This document shows, in pieces, positions 13,768 to 21,555 of a stretch of 33,356 nt of DNA; the first letter of the stretch is position 1, and each line of letters starts with the position of its first letter. The notes under the pieces were generated by a model that saw nothing but the letters and a program-made list of their open reading frames with translations, was not told the origin of the DNA and did not search any database. The stretch lies in the NCBI GenBank assembly GCA_002708985.1, contig PAPS01000003.1:1-33356 (forward strand), given 5' to 3'. Both the position numbers and the translations under genes were made by a program. Origin of the DNA: Saprospirales bacterium. GTDB lineage: Bacteria > Bacteroidota > Bacteroidia > Chitinophagales > UBA8649.

Positions 13768-14631
13768 ATGTTCGTATTTGTATTTCCTGGTCAAGGTAGC
13801 CAATTCCCCGGTATGGGGAAGACGCTTTATGATGAATCAAAGCAAGCGCGTGCTTGGTTTGATAAAGCAAATGCGACCTTAGGATACTCCCTAACCGAAG
13901 TAATGTTTGAAGGAAGTGAAGAGGAACTGAAGCAAACAAAATACACTCAAGTTGCTATCTATACTCACTCTGTTATCGAATCACTTTGTCAGGCAGAGTT
14001 TGAGGCAGATGCCGTTGCCGGTCATTCCCTTGGTGAATTTAGCGCGCTTGCAGCATCAGGGGCTTTCCCTTTTGAGCAGGGCTTAGAGTTGGTCAACGCA
14101 CGGGCCCTTGCAATGCAGGAAGCTTGCGAAGCAAGCGAATCGACAATGGCAGCCGTTTTAGGGCTTAGTGATGAGTTAGTAAGGGATACTTGCGATGCAA
14201 TCACTCAAGAAGTGGTTGTAGCGGCAAACTTCAACACAGTCGGACAAGTCGTAATATCCGGAAGTTTAGCAGGTGTTGACCTTGCTTCTGAAAAACTAAA
14301 AGAATTGGGTGCAAAGAGGGTAGTGCCGCTTCCTGTGAGCGGAGCTTTTCACTCACCCTTTATGGAGCCCGCTCGTGAAGCACTTGCTGATAAAATTAAA
14401 GCCACCAGGTTTTATAGACCAACGTGTCCCATTTATCAGAATGTTACGGCCAAACCTACTCAAGATCCTGAAGTTATTCAGAAGCATTTGATTGCCCAAT
14501 TAACCTCTCCTGTCTTATGGACTCAGTCCGTTCAACAAATGCTTGCAGATGGTGCGTCAGACTTTCTTGAAATTGGACCAGGTAAAGTCTTGACAGGGCT
14601 TATTCGCAAAGTACAGCGCTCCGCGACTTAA
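13768..14631 (+). CDS. fabD: Malonyl-CoA:ACP transacylase
   Basis: FabD loads malonate from malonyl-CoA onto acyl carrier protein for fatty acid elongation in the cytoplasm. The 287-residue protein opens with FVFPGQGSQFPGMG, has the nucleophile Ser87 in GHSLGE and the catalytic His195 in SGAFHSPFM, and ends with the family block FLEIGPGKVLTGLIRK. Length is close to normal. A TACTTTCA sequence at 13744-13751, near the -7 consensus, lies 16 nt before the start codon and may be its promoter box, although no -33 element is clear. lgt follows 8 nt after the stop, so the two lipid-related genes are probably co-transcribed. Confidence 0.95.
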   Translation: MFVFVFPGQGSQFPGMGKTLYDESKQARAWFDKANATLGYSLTEVMFEGSEEELKQTKYTQVAIYTHSVIESLCQAEFEADAVAGHSLGEFSALAASGAFPFEQGLELVNARALAMQEACEASESTMAAVLGLSDELVRDTCDAITQEVVVAANFNTVGQVVISGSLAGVDLASEKLKELGAKRVVPLPVSGAFHSPFMEPAREALADKIKATRFYRPTCPIYQNVTAKPTQDPEVIQKHLIAQLTSPVLWTQSVQQMLADGASDFLEIGPGKVLTGLIRKVQRSAT

Positions 14632-14639
14632 GCTTTTTT

Positions 14640-15452
14640 ATGGGCCAACTTGCTGCCATTACGTGGAATCCTGACCCAGTTGCTTTTGAATTGTTTGGGC
14701 CGTTGGCCTTTACATGGTATGGCTTGACTTGGTCATTATCTATACTTGTCGGCTACTATCTTGCTAGCTGGATGTTTACACGGGAAAATGTTGAGGGTGC
14801 AGATCCTTCCAATGTTGTGACAACCATCTTTTTAAGTTGTCTTGTAGGAGCGAGACTAGGTCAGGTTATTTTCTATGACTTGAATTATTTTTTAGAATAT
14901 CCCTCAGAAATTATCAGGGTATGGAATGGTGGGCTTGCAAGTCATGGGGCGGTCATTGCTGCTATACTTTCCGTTTTTTATCTGTCGAAGAAATATGAAA
15001 TAATCAACTTCTTATGGTTGGTTGACCGTATGGCGATTATCGTGCTGGCTGCAGGAAGTTTTATTCGTTTTGGAAACTTTATGAATTCTGAATTGTATGG
15101 TACGCCAACCGGTAGTGATTACGGCGTGATATTCACCGTGCACGATACCATTGCAAGGCATCCAGTCCAGCTCTACGAGTCCGTGTGGTTGATGGTGTGT
15201 TTTCTAATTTTTATGTTGCTCTACACAAAGCTCAAGGCTTGGAACGATGGTTTTTTCGCCAGCCTATTTCTTTCTGTTGTATTTACAGGCCGACTCCTTC
15301 TTGAGTTTATGAAGGAAAGTCCTGATCTAGCCCTCGGATTGAGCCGTACGCAATGGCTCAGTGTGCCAATGATATTGATCGGCTTAGGTGGTTTAATTTA
15401 CCTTAAGCGTGCAGAGATTCGTGCTCAAGATTCAAATATCTCAAGTATTTAA
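14640..15452 (+). CDS. lgt: Prolipoprotein diacylglyceryl transferase
   Basis: Lgt attaches diacylglycerol from phosphatidylglycerol to the lipobox cysteine of prolipoproteins in the inner membrane. The 270-residue protein has about seven TM helices. The Lgt signature appears as FIRFGNFMNSELYG, with Arg143, Asn146, Asn149 and Glu151. The usual Gly before that Arg is Ile here. Other conserved parts are GGLASHGAVIAA with His102-Gly103, RHPVQLYE, and GRLLLEFMKE. It makes the acyl donor step required by the lipoproteins encoded nearby, including the one at 5598-6164. It lies just after fabD; the convergent minus-strand gene ends 46 nt downstream. Confidence 0.95.
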   Translation: MGQLAAITWNPDPVAFELFGPLAFTWYGLTWSLSILVGYYLASWMFTRENVEGADPSNVVTTIFLSCLVGARLGQVIFYDLNYFLEYPSEIIRVWNGGLASHGAVIAAILSVFYLSKKYEIINFLWLVDRMAIIVLAAGSFIRFGNFMNSELYGTPTGSDYGVIFTVHDTIARHPVQLYESVWLMVCFLIFMLLYTKLKAWNDGFFASLFLSVVFTGRLLLEFMKESPDLALGLSRTQWLSVPMILIGLGGLIYLKRAEIRAQDSNISSI

Positions 15453-15483
15453 TTGATTCAAAGTTTTTTTCAAGCTACGATTC

Positions 15484-15507
15484 TTTAAGTAAGTTTCTTT
15501 ACTTAAA
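15484..15507. terminator. Weak AT-rich hairpin between convergent genes
   Basis: TTTAAGTAA (15484-15492) and TTACTTAAA (15499-15507) are perfect inverted repeats around a 6-nt loop. The repeat overlaps the stop codon of the minus-strand fusion gene. It could slow or end transcription from either side, but the stem is almost all A:T and there is no clear T-tract at its end, so it may be chance. Confidence 0.25.
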
Positions 15508-18312
15508 TCGTTCAAGTCGAAGCAGTTTAATATTGACAGCAAAATTTAAGTTAGCCGCGGCCTCACGAAATCCAAAAGTTGTTATTCCTATAACCTGACC
15601 CTTATTATTAAAGAGTGGTCCTCCGCTACTGCCGTGTGTAATCGGTGTCGTAGTTTGAATCAGATTATTATTTTCTCTAAGACCAGAGATAATACCGTTC
15701 GATAAGGTTTTTTCTAATTTAAATGGATTCCCTATAGCATAAACTTCTTCGCCAATCACATTGCTCAAATATGAGATATCTAGTTTTGGAAATTCTTGCC
15801 CATTGTTATCAACTTCGAATATGACAAAATCAGTTTCCTCGTTCTCTTCAATTATTCGTTTTATTTCAAAAATCTCACCATTTTCTAATAAGATTTCAGC
15901 ACCCCTATAGTTTTTCTTATTGAGCACATGATAATTGCTTACACCAATTCCATCTGAGCTAATAAAAAAACCTGAACCTATACCACGATCAGAACCATCT
16001 CCAGCAAAGACATAGAATACTGCATCTTTAGTTTTGTAGAAAAGTTTTGTTAAACTCTCTTCTATATTTTGGTTCATAACATCATGTACGATAATCTCAA
16101 CGGAAATTCTTCTATGCTCAGCACCTCTTTCATCATGAACGACAGTCCTATGTTCAATGTCAAGGTTAACAGAATTTAGTGTAGATATATTGCTTTCTAA
16201 ATAATTTCTTAAGCCAAGAGTTCTGAGATATGCCAATTCTTCATTTTCTTTAATAAGATCATTTTGATTTAAGTAAATCGTTCTTAAATCACCGTCGTTA
16301 AAATAGTAGTTGTCAAGATTACCATATTCACCTCTATATTTTAACCTAGAAGTTATAGGAGTGCCATCAGTAGACCCCGTAATAATAACACTAACGTTTC
16401 GTCCAGGTGTTAAATACTTTTTCAACTCGTTTTCAAGTGTTCTTTTGATAAAAGTTGAGGTTAGTAATGCTGAATTAGATTGGTCTAATCTGTATGCTCC
16501 GCCGGGATAATCATTTGTATTAGTTTCTAATTTGGCTTTGACCACTTCGTAGAAATACTCTACATGTAGATTTAATTCAGGATTTCTAGCATCCTGGATA
16601 TCTTCTTTAATTGAAGCCCGTACACCTGTTATAATGTTTGATGAAATTGGAAGAGATTCGGCCAATTCCTCTTTTACTTCGACTAATTGTTCCTGTAGTA
16701 TTTTCTCTTGATTTCTCGCCTCTGTTTCAGCTTTTTCTCTTGTTTCTTCCGAGTTTGATGTCTGCCCATCATCTCCTCCAGCTTCGCGCTGACGACGTAA
16801 TTCTTCGATAAGATCCTTGAGTGGTCCAAAATCATTTTCTGCGCGTTCAAAACGCTCTCGGTCGTTGGTCGACCAATAACTTCGAATAAATTGTTCGATT
16901 TGCTCGACTCCAAGACGTTTACCGATAATTCGTTTTTCCGCGTCAAGCACGAAGACTACAGGTGTTGCGGATAAATCATAGTTGTCACGCATACCACGGT
17001 TATTGAATAGATCAGCCACGTTGTAGAACTTCTCTAGGCCTTTGGATTCGATGAATTCATGCCATTCTTCAACTTGTGCAGAATCATGTACGGTCGTGGA
17101 TACGGCATAGATACTAATGTCATAGTCCATGAATTTTTCATGAAAATCAACCAGTTTTGGCGTAGCCTTTTTACAGTGCCCACAATCCGGGTCATAGATA
17201 AAAAGGATAGTATAGTCAGACTTTATATTGTCGAGGCATACTTCATTAAGCCGATTAGCTGGAAAAGTAAAGTTATGGTCATACAAACACATCTCTGGAG
17301 CAATCTGACCACAAACAATGGGGGCTAAGGCCATACCACGTTCCACAATCTTTGCATTTTGGGCGCTGTCCGTCCAATAAGCCAATCCTGTTTTGTAATA
17401 GCGCATGACAAGCTCCACATAGATTTTATCCATGCAGACAATTTCTGAATTTGCGTATTTGTTGAGGACTTGTACTAGGACATATTGAAAAACATCATCA
17501 TTAGCTCTAGACAGTTCCACGATATTAACTGCAGCCCTCATCAGAGAATCCGGGACTTGCTCAGTAGCCTTGTCCAAGTAATTCATCATTTTGTTGTGAA
17601 ATACCGGGGTACGGATAATTCCTGGATCTGAAAAGTCAATATAATCTAAGAAATGGTCATGGTAGTATTGGAACTTTATTCGATTATCTGCTTCACTCAG
17701 CCATTCTGGAATTTCTGTTTCTTGCATTACACCAAGCAGCGCGGCATAAAATAGGGTGGAATGTTCACGCATGAGCGCTGCACGTGAGGCTTTAATTGTT
17801 TGGCTAAGCACTTCTATTTGATCTCGAAGGGCTTTCTTTTGTTCTGCATCGGCGACTCCTTGGATTTGGGCGTTGAGTGCATTGGCCTGCTTACTCAGTG
17901 CAGCCATTTGATCCATGTCTTGATAGAACACATCATTTTCTGCACTTCCTTGGAAGGCGAGGTTATCGACCACATTATCTGCTGATGTGCGAATATCAAA
18001 GGATTCATTGCCAGATACGATAAACTCAAAGTAGATATTACCTAGTTCGGGGAAGACTGCTAGGTAGACTCCTCTTGGAATGTCTTCAATGTGGTTCCAT
18101 ACGGCGCGTCCTCTGCCATCTGTAAATAAACTGTCCTCGATATAGTGTTTGCCCTGTTGATGATAGGCTATTGTGATTTTTTTATTAGGATAACCATCAA
18201 TTTGAAAGGATATATCATGACTCTTCTGGCGTTTTTGTGCTTGGCTGAATAGCGGTAGAGCACAGAGTAAAATAAGTCCTAGTCCTTTATATAATTTTGA
18301 GCGATGATGCAT
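15499..18312 (-). CDS. Exported thioredoxin-fold / OmpA-C-like / trypsin-like protease fusion protein
   Basis: One uninterrupted 937-codon frame. Residues 1-25 are a signal peptide (GLGLILLCALPLFSQAQ). Residues 30-120 are a beta domain like DUF4369, 120-345 an alpha-helical DUF5106-like region, and 360-480 a TlpA-like thioredoxin fold with redox motif Cys377-Gly-His-Cys380. Residues 485-550 form a charged, helical linker. Residues 560-745 contain a stretch resembling the OmpA C-terminal fold (VSVIITGSTDG, ELAYLRTLGLRNYLE, RRISVEIIV). Residues 755-937 are a trypsin/HtrA-like protease with His795 (SNYHVL), Asp828 (ETDFVIF) and Ser896 (GSSGGPLF). No PDZ domain is seen. The gene starts 4 nt after gldC. 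G+C drops sharply past the linker: about 44% in sampled lines of the first half against about 30% in the second, pointing to a join of two genes of different origin. Confidence 0.88.
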   Translation of the reverse strand: MHHRSKLYKGLGLILLCALPLFSQAQKRQKSHDISFQIDGYPNKKITIAYHQQGKHYIEDSLFTDGRGRAVWNHIEDIPRGVYLAVFPELGNIYFEFIVSGNESFDIRTSADNVVDNLAFQGSAENDVFYQDMDQMAALSKQANALNAQIQGVADAEQKKALRDQIEVLSQTIKASRAALMREHSTLFYAALLGVMQETEIPEWLSEADNRIKFQYYHDHFLDYIDFSDPGIIRTPVFHNKMMNYLDKATEQVPDSLMRAAVNIVELSRANDDVFQYVLVQVLNKYANSEIVCMDKIYVELVMRYYKTGLAYWTDSAQNAKIVERGMALAPIVCGQIAPEMCLYDHNFTFPANRLNEVCLDNIKSDYTILFIYDPDCGHCKKATPKLVDFHEKFMDYDISIYAVSTTVHDSAQVEEWHEFIESKGLEKFYNVADLFNNRGMRDNYDLSATPVVFVLDAEKRIIGKRLGVEQIEQFIRSYWSTNDRERFERAENDFGPLKDLIEELRRQREAGGDDGQTSNSEETREKAETEARNQEKILQEQLVEVKEELAESLPISSNIITGVRASIKEDIQDARNPELNLHVEYFYEVVKAKLETNTNDYPGGAYRLDQSNSALLTSTFIKRTLENELKKYLTPGRNVSVIITGSTDGTPITSRLKYRGEYGNLDNYYFNDGDLRTIYLNQNDLIKENEELAYLRTLGLRNYLESNISTLNSVNLDIEHRTVVHDERGAEHRRISVEIIVHDVMNQNIEESLTKLFYKTKDAVFYVFAGDGSDRGIGSGFFISSDGIGVSNYHVLNKKNYRGAEILLENGEIFEIKRIIEENEETDFVIFEVDNNGQEFPKLDISYLSNVIGEEVYAIGNPFKLEKTLSNGIISGLRENNNLIQTTTPITHGSSGGPLFNNKGQVIGITTFGFREAAANLNFAVNIKLLRLERFK

Positions 18313-18316
18313 AGGT

Positions 18317-18664
18317 CTACGATTTAAGCTTATTGGTTTCTTCCATTAGATTTTGGCAGAAGGTCTTCATCATATTTTGTGCCAAAGGATTTTTTGTCGC
18401 ATCCACATAGGATTTTGTGAGGTTTATCAGGTTGCGTACATAATGCATATTCATCTCATCAACGGTCATAGAATTTGTCCAGAGATTGATACTTAGTGAA
18501 TTGTTTATAACTGGGTCCCAGATCCCCAAATTAAATGCCTTGCAGTCTTTGACACCTTGTGATGAGTTCGCGCTGGCAGACCATTTTAAATCAACGGGCA
18601 AGTTGTTTTCATTGAGACCAACTTTGATTTTGATTTCTTCCCAATTTTTAACCTCGTTTTTCAT
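18317..18664 (-). CDS. gldC: Gliding-motility-associated protein GldC
   Basis: This 115-residue cytoplasmic protein matches GldC, first known from Flavobacterium gliding genes. The blocks LPVDLKWSASANSSQG, KAFNLGIWDPVINNSLSINLWTNSMTVDEM and the helical tail with MKTFCQNLMEET reproduce the family order and length. GldC improves gliding in the model species but is not essential there, and its biochemical role is unknown. It is usually near gldB; here gldB is not in the window. The fusion gene starts 4 nt after the stop, so the two are probably co-transcribed. It is the main marker placing the organism in the Bacteroidota. Confidence 0.85.
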   Translation of the reverse strand: MKNEVKNWEEIKIKVGLNENNLPVDLKWSASANSSQGVKDCKAFNLGIWDPVINNSLSINLWTNSMTVDEMNMHYVRNLINLTKSYVDATKNPLAQNMMKTFCQNLMEETNKLKS

Positions 18665-18730
18665 AGGAGCAAGTTACACAAGTAGAAGGTAATAGTGTGA
18701 AGATTTAAAGCGAATCCTAGGAATAAAGTA

Positions 18731-19318
18731 TTATTTCAGAGATTGGATTCCTTCAATCCAGTCCTTTTGTATGGTCTCTCCTTGATCCTTCAGATACCAT
18801 TGTGTTGTCTTCTTGAGTTTCTCCTCTTTTGTTGCACCTTTGCTAAGCCAATCTTTTACTAGATTCTGTAGGGTAGATGGCCTCGGACCCCATGTCCATA
18901 ATACACTTTCCGCGTCATCGGTAATTAAGACTTTGGGTATGGCTTTTGCTCCATTGGTTAAATGGTTATTCATAATTTCTGGAGAAGTATCCCGATAGAT
19001 AATTCTCAATTCAATAAGACCAGGGTTTACTTCGGCAAAACATTCTAATACAGGAAGGGCAAAGGCAGCATCTCCGCACCAAGGTTCCGTGATGCAATAC
19101 ATTGTAAGCTTCTGCTCTATACATATCAGTAGGTTGTATAGCTTTTTATTAAGTCTGAATCGACTCCCAAAACGCTGCATACGTTCGTAGTTAGCACGCG
19201 TATAGTCCAACCAATAAGGACTGTCGTAAAATGTTTTTTCGCTCTTTCCTTCTACAATAGAGGTGAAATCTTGCAGATAACTTTCATAACTTACGCTGTG
19301 TTCTCGGAGTGTACCCAT
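18731..19318 (-). CDS. Thioredoxin-like family protein
   Basis: This 195-residue protein has a thioredoxin-like fold of the Thioredoxin_9 type found widely in Bacteroidota. After an N-terminal helical region comes YCITEPWCGDAAFALPVLECFAE, where the redox site is reduced to a single Cys (W-C-G-D), then LRIIYRDTSPEIMNNHLTNGAKAIPKVLI with the cis-Pro IPK, and a WGPRP block. Because the second redox Cys is missing, a simple disulfide reductase activity is unlikely. The start is taken as the ATG at 19318 (MGTLREHSVSYESY), 10 nt after the upstream stop; an in-frame ATG at 19351 would overlap the RluA-family gene. No signal peptide is seen, so the protein is probably cytoplasmic. Confidence 0.82.
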   Translation of the reverse strand: MGTLREHSVSYESYLQDFTSIVEGKSEKTFYDSPYWLDYTRANYERMQRFGSRFRLNKKLYNLLICIEQKLTMYCITEPWCGDAAFALPVLECFAEVNPGLIELRIIYRDTSPEIMNNHLTNGAKAIPKVLITDDAESVLWTWGPRPSTLQNLVKDWLSKGATKEEKLKKTTQWYLKDQGETIQKDWIEGIQSLK

Positions 19319-19328
19319 TGGTATACGA

Positions 19329-20099
19329 TTATATTGTAGCGTAACCATCAATTCCCTCTACTAGTTCTTGGAAAGGACTGTGGTTTTTAAGTTGCTTATG
19401 TAGTGCACGAAAATCTTTGGGCCAAGGAGCATTAACAGTTAATGGATCTGAGTTAATCGGGTGGGATACGGTAATGCTGTGAGCATGTAACGTCAAGCGT
19501 TGGATAAATGGCCGTTCATCGCGCTTTCCCTTATAATTTGATTTAACACTAGAGAGATAAAATGAATCTTGTGGGCCATAGAGCTCATCAACAAGCAGGG
19601 GAGTCCCTAGAGATTTAGCATGGACACGAATTTGATGACTTCGCCCAGTTTTGGGTTGGAAGGCAATGAGTGAAATTTGTCCGTAGCGTGCCAGGCAATG
19701 ATAATCGGTATGAGCTTTTTGGCCATTTGAATCGATCTTGTAGATATTACCCTTTGAGGATTTTTCTGCTATTCTAAAATCGATGTATCCTTTAGTTTTT
19801 TTCGGAAAGCCGTGAACAAAGGCATGATAGGTTTTGCTCACGCTACGGTTCTGAAACTGTAGGCTTAGATCGCGATGGCTTTTGGCGTCTTTGGCGAAAA
19901 TAACGACACCTGAGGTTCCTCGATCCAGCCTATGTACACTATAGACGGATTCATATTGCTGGTCAGCCCATGTTTTTAAATCCTTGACCACTTTATGTCC
20001 TTGCGGAAAACGACCTGGGACAGTTAACCAGGTTGCGGGCTTATCCAATACGAGAATAGCTTCATCTTCAAACAGCACTGAAGGAGTGATGGCTTTCAT
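19329..20099 (-). CDS. RluA-family RNA pseudouridine synthase
   Basis: This protein of about 256 residues isomerises uridine to pseudouridine in RNA. The catalytic Asp lies in VHRLDRGTSGVVIFAK, the family's HRLDxxTSG motif. LVLDKPATWLTVPG near the N-terminus and PKTGRSHQIRVHAKSLGTPLLVDELYG near the middle are the other signature blocks. No S4 domain is present, so it resembles the shorter RluA/TruC-like group; the target site cannot be told. The ATG at 20099 lies 7 nt after the upstream stop and is preferred over an in-frame ATG at 20147, which would overlap rluE. It probably shares a message with rluE and the thioredoxin-like gene. Confidence 0.88.
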   Translation of the reverse strand: MKAITPSVLFEDEAILVLDKPATWLTVPGRFPQGHKVVKDLKTWADQQYESVYSVHRLDRGTSGVVIFAKDAKSHRDLSLQFQNRSVSKTYHAFVHGFPKKTKGYIDFRIAEKSSKGNIYKIDSNGQKAHTDYHCLARYGQISLIAFQPKTGRSHQIRVHAKSLGTPLLVDELYGPQDSFYLSSVKSNYKGKRDERPFIQRLTLHAHSITVSHPINSDPLTVNAPWPKDFRALHKQLKNHSPFQELVEGIDGYATI

Positions 20100-20106
20100 A
20101 GTCAAA

Positions 20107-20760
20107 TTATATTTCGTACTTGCCGAGTTTTTGAAGGAATTCTCCATGGGGCATTTCCATCACATCTCCTGATTGAAGACCGTCAATGTTAAAAGGTCCA
20201 ATGCTCCAGCGCACAAGGCGCAGTGCTGGAAAGCCGACGGCAGCGCACATTCTTCGCACCTGTCTGTTTTTCCCTTCTCGAATGGTAACTTCGATCCATG
20301 AGGTGGGGATATTCGCTCGAAACCTAACCGGAGGGTTTCTTTCCCATAGGTTAACCTGGTCAAGTCGCTTTACTTGCGCTGGCAGCGTCGTTACGGCTTT
20401 TCCTTTAATCGAAAAGGTAACGCCTAAATTGAAGCTTCGAATAGCATCGTCGCTGAACTCTCCTTCAACCTGGCACCAATAGCTTTTAGCAATATGATTT
20501 CTTGGATGTAAAATACGTTGGTTGAGTGAAGGATCATTAGTGAGCAGGAGTAGGCCCTCTGAGTCTCTATCGAGGCGTCCAAGTGAATAGACATCTTTTG
20601 GTACAAAGAGAAGTTCTTTAAGTCCTGGGTGATTTCCTTCCGGGGTAAATTGACTCAAATAGCCATATGGCTTATTGAGTAAATAGGTTTTATAATGCCT
20701 TGTGGTGACCCCTTTACCTCGGCTTCGGCGATCTCTATTCTCTCTAAACGGTTTGCGCAT
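20107..20760 (-). CDS. rluE: 23S rRNA pseudouridine synthase, RluE/RsuA family
   Basis: This 217-residue enzyme belongs to the RsuA/RluB/E/F group. LLNKPYGYLSQFTPEG, the catalytic Asp in YSLGRLDRDSEGLLLLTND, HPRNHIAKSYWCQVEG and REGKNRQVRRMCAAVGFPALRLVR are in the usual order. The length equals E. coli RluE, and like it lacks an S4 domain, so RluE is the most likely orthologue. It starts with an Arg-rich tail (KPFRENRDRRSRGKG). TACCTTCG (20772-20765 on the minus strand) sits 12 nt before the ATG, where a -7 box would place transcription at the start codon itself. The RluA-family gene follows after 7 nt. Confidence 0.88.
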   Translation of the reverse strand: MRKPFRENRDRRSRGKGVTTRHYKTYLLNKPYGYLSQFTPEGNHPGLKELLFVPKDVYSLGRLDRDSEGLLLLTNDPSLNQRILHPRNHIAKSYWCQVEGEFSDDAIRSFNLGVTFSIKGKAVTTLPAQVKRLDQVNLWERNPPVRFRANIPTSWIEVTIREGKNRQVRRMCAAVGFPALRLVRWSIGPFNIDGLQSGDVMEMPHGEFLQKLGKYEI

Positions 20761-20817
20761 GGCACGAAGGTAGAAAGATTCATAAGTCTCTTGAGCATAT
20801 ATTACGTCGAGTTCTGA

Positions 20818-21555
20818 TTATGTCATCAATGCATCGTAGGCTTCTTGAATTATTCGAAATTTTTCTGCAGTGGCTTGACCACCTTTTCGATCGGGGTGAT
20901 ACTGCAGGACGAGTTTTCTGTACGCCTTCTTTACCTGGGTTTTGTCAGCATTTGTTGGTATACCCAATACGGAGTAATAACGAGCATTATTATTTGGATT
21001 TTCCACTTTTGTATTTGATATAAAGGGGCGCTGGCTTTGTTGAAAACCTCTTTTTGCATCTTCAGGGCTAAGGCCAAGCCCTCTGCCTATCAAAAGTGTT
21101 TTCTGCAGTTCAACTTGACTTAATGTTGGTTGAATCTTTCGTACTCTACAAAACAATAAATACACTTGAAGCCTTGAATTTGGGTTGAGTAAGGAGGCCA
21201 ATGTTTCAGCTGCATGGGCAATGCGTGAAGCTGTAGGATTGGTTTGTCGAGCATGAAGGTATAAGGCATCTCCTTCTTGCCTTCCATAGCGTTTGCGAAA
21301 TTCTTGCCTTATATAGAGCCATTGTTGTTTTTGGGTTTCTGCGGAGTGAGTGATTGCAGCACGAAGTAACACCGCAATTTCTTGCAGTGCAATGCGGTAG
21401 TCCTGACCTTGTTTGTGATTGGTATGGTTGCCATTGGGTAACCAGTGTTTTTCTAGGTAGTATCCAGCAGCAAAGGCCATAAAGGCCAATCCAGGACCCC
21501 CAAACTGCCATCCTACAGCAAAACAAAGCCATTTGAGCCAACCACTACCTACCAT
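20818..21555 (-). CDS. DjlA-like membrane J-domain co-chaperone
   Basis: This 245-residue protein has an N-terminal hydrophobic helix (about 5-35), a helical middle part (55-175) resembling TerB/DjlA domains (IALQEIAVLLRAAI and LLIGRGLGLSPEDAKR), and a C-terminal J domain (192-245) with the HPD motif at 220-222 (LQYHPDRKGG). It would stimulate an Hsp70 such as DnaK at the inner membrane. The layout TM, TerB-like, J domain is that of DjlA. The ATG at 21555 overlaps the end of the preceding T9SS gene by 7 nt, so translation may be coupled. Confidence 0.86.
   Translation of the reverse strand: MVGSGWLKWLCFAVGWQFGGPGLAFMAFAAGYYLEKHWLPNGNHTNHKQGQDYRIALQEIAVLLRAAITHSAETQKQQWLYIRQEFRKRYGRQEGDALYLHARQTNPTASRIAHAAETLASLLNPNSRLQVYLLFCRVRKIQPTLSQVELQKTLLIGRGLGLSPEDAKRGFQQSQRPFISNTKVENPNNNARYYSVLGIPTNADKTQVKKAYRKLVLQYHPDRKGGQATAEKFRIIQEAYDALMT

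Noticed and set aside
15484-15507. AT-rich hairpin as a strong bidirectional terminator
   Set aside because: The stem is nearly all A:T and overlaps a stop codon; kept only as a weak feature.
19319-19351. Upstream start at 19351 for the thioredoxin-like gene and at 20147 for the RluA-family gene
   Set aside because: Both would overlap the previous gene by 20-40 nt, while ATGs at 19318 and 20099 lie just after the upstream stops and match family N-termini.
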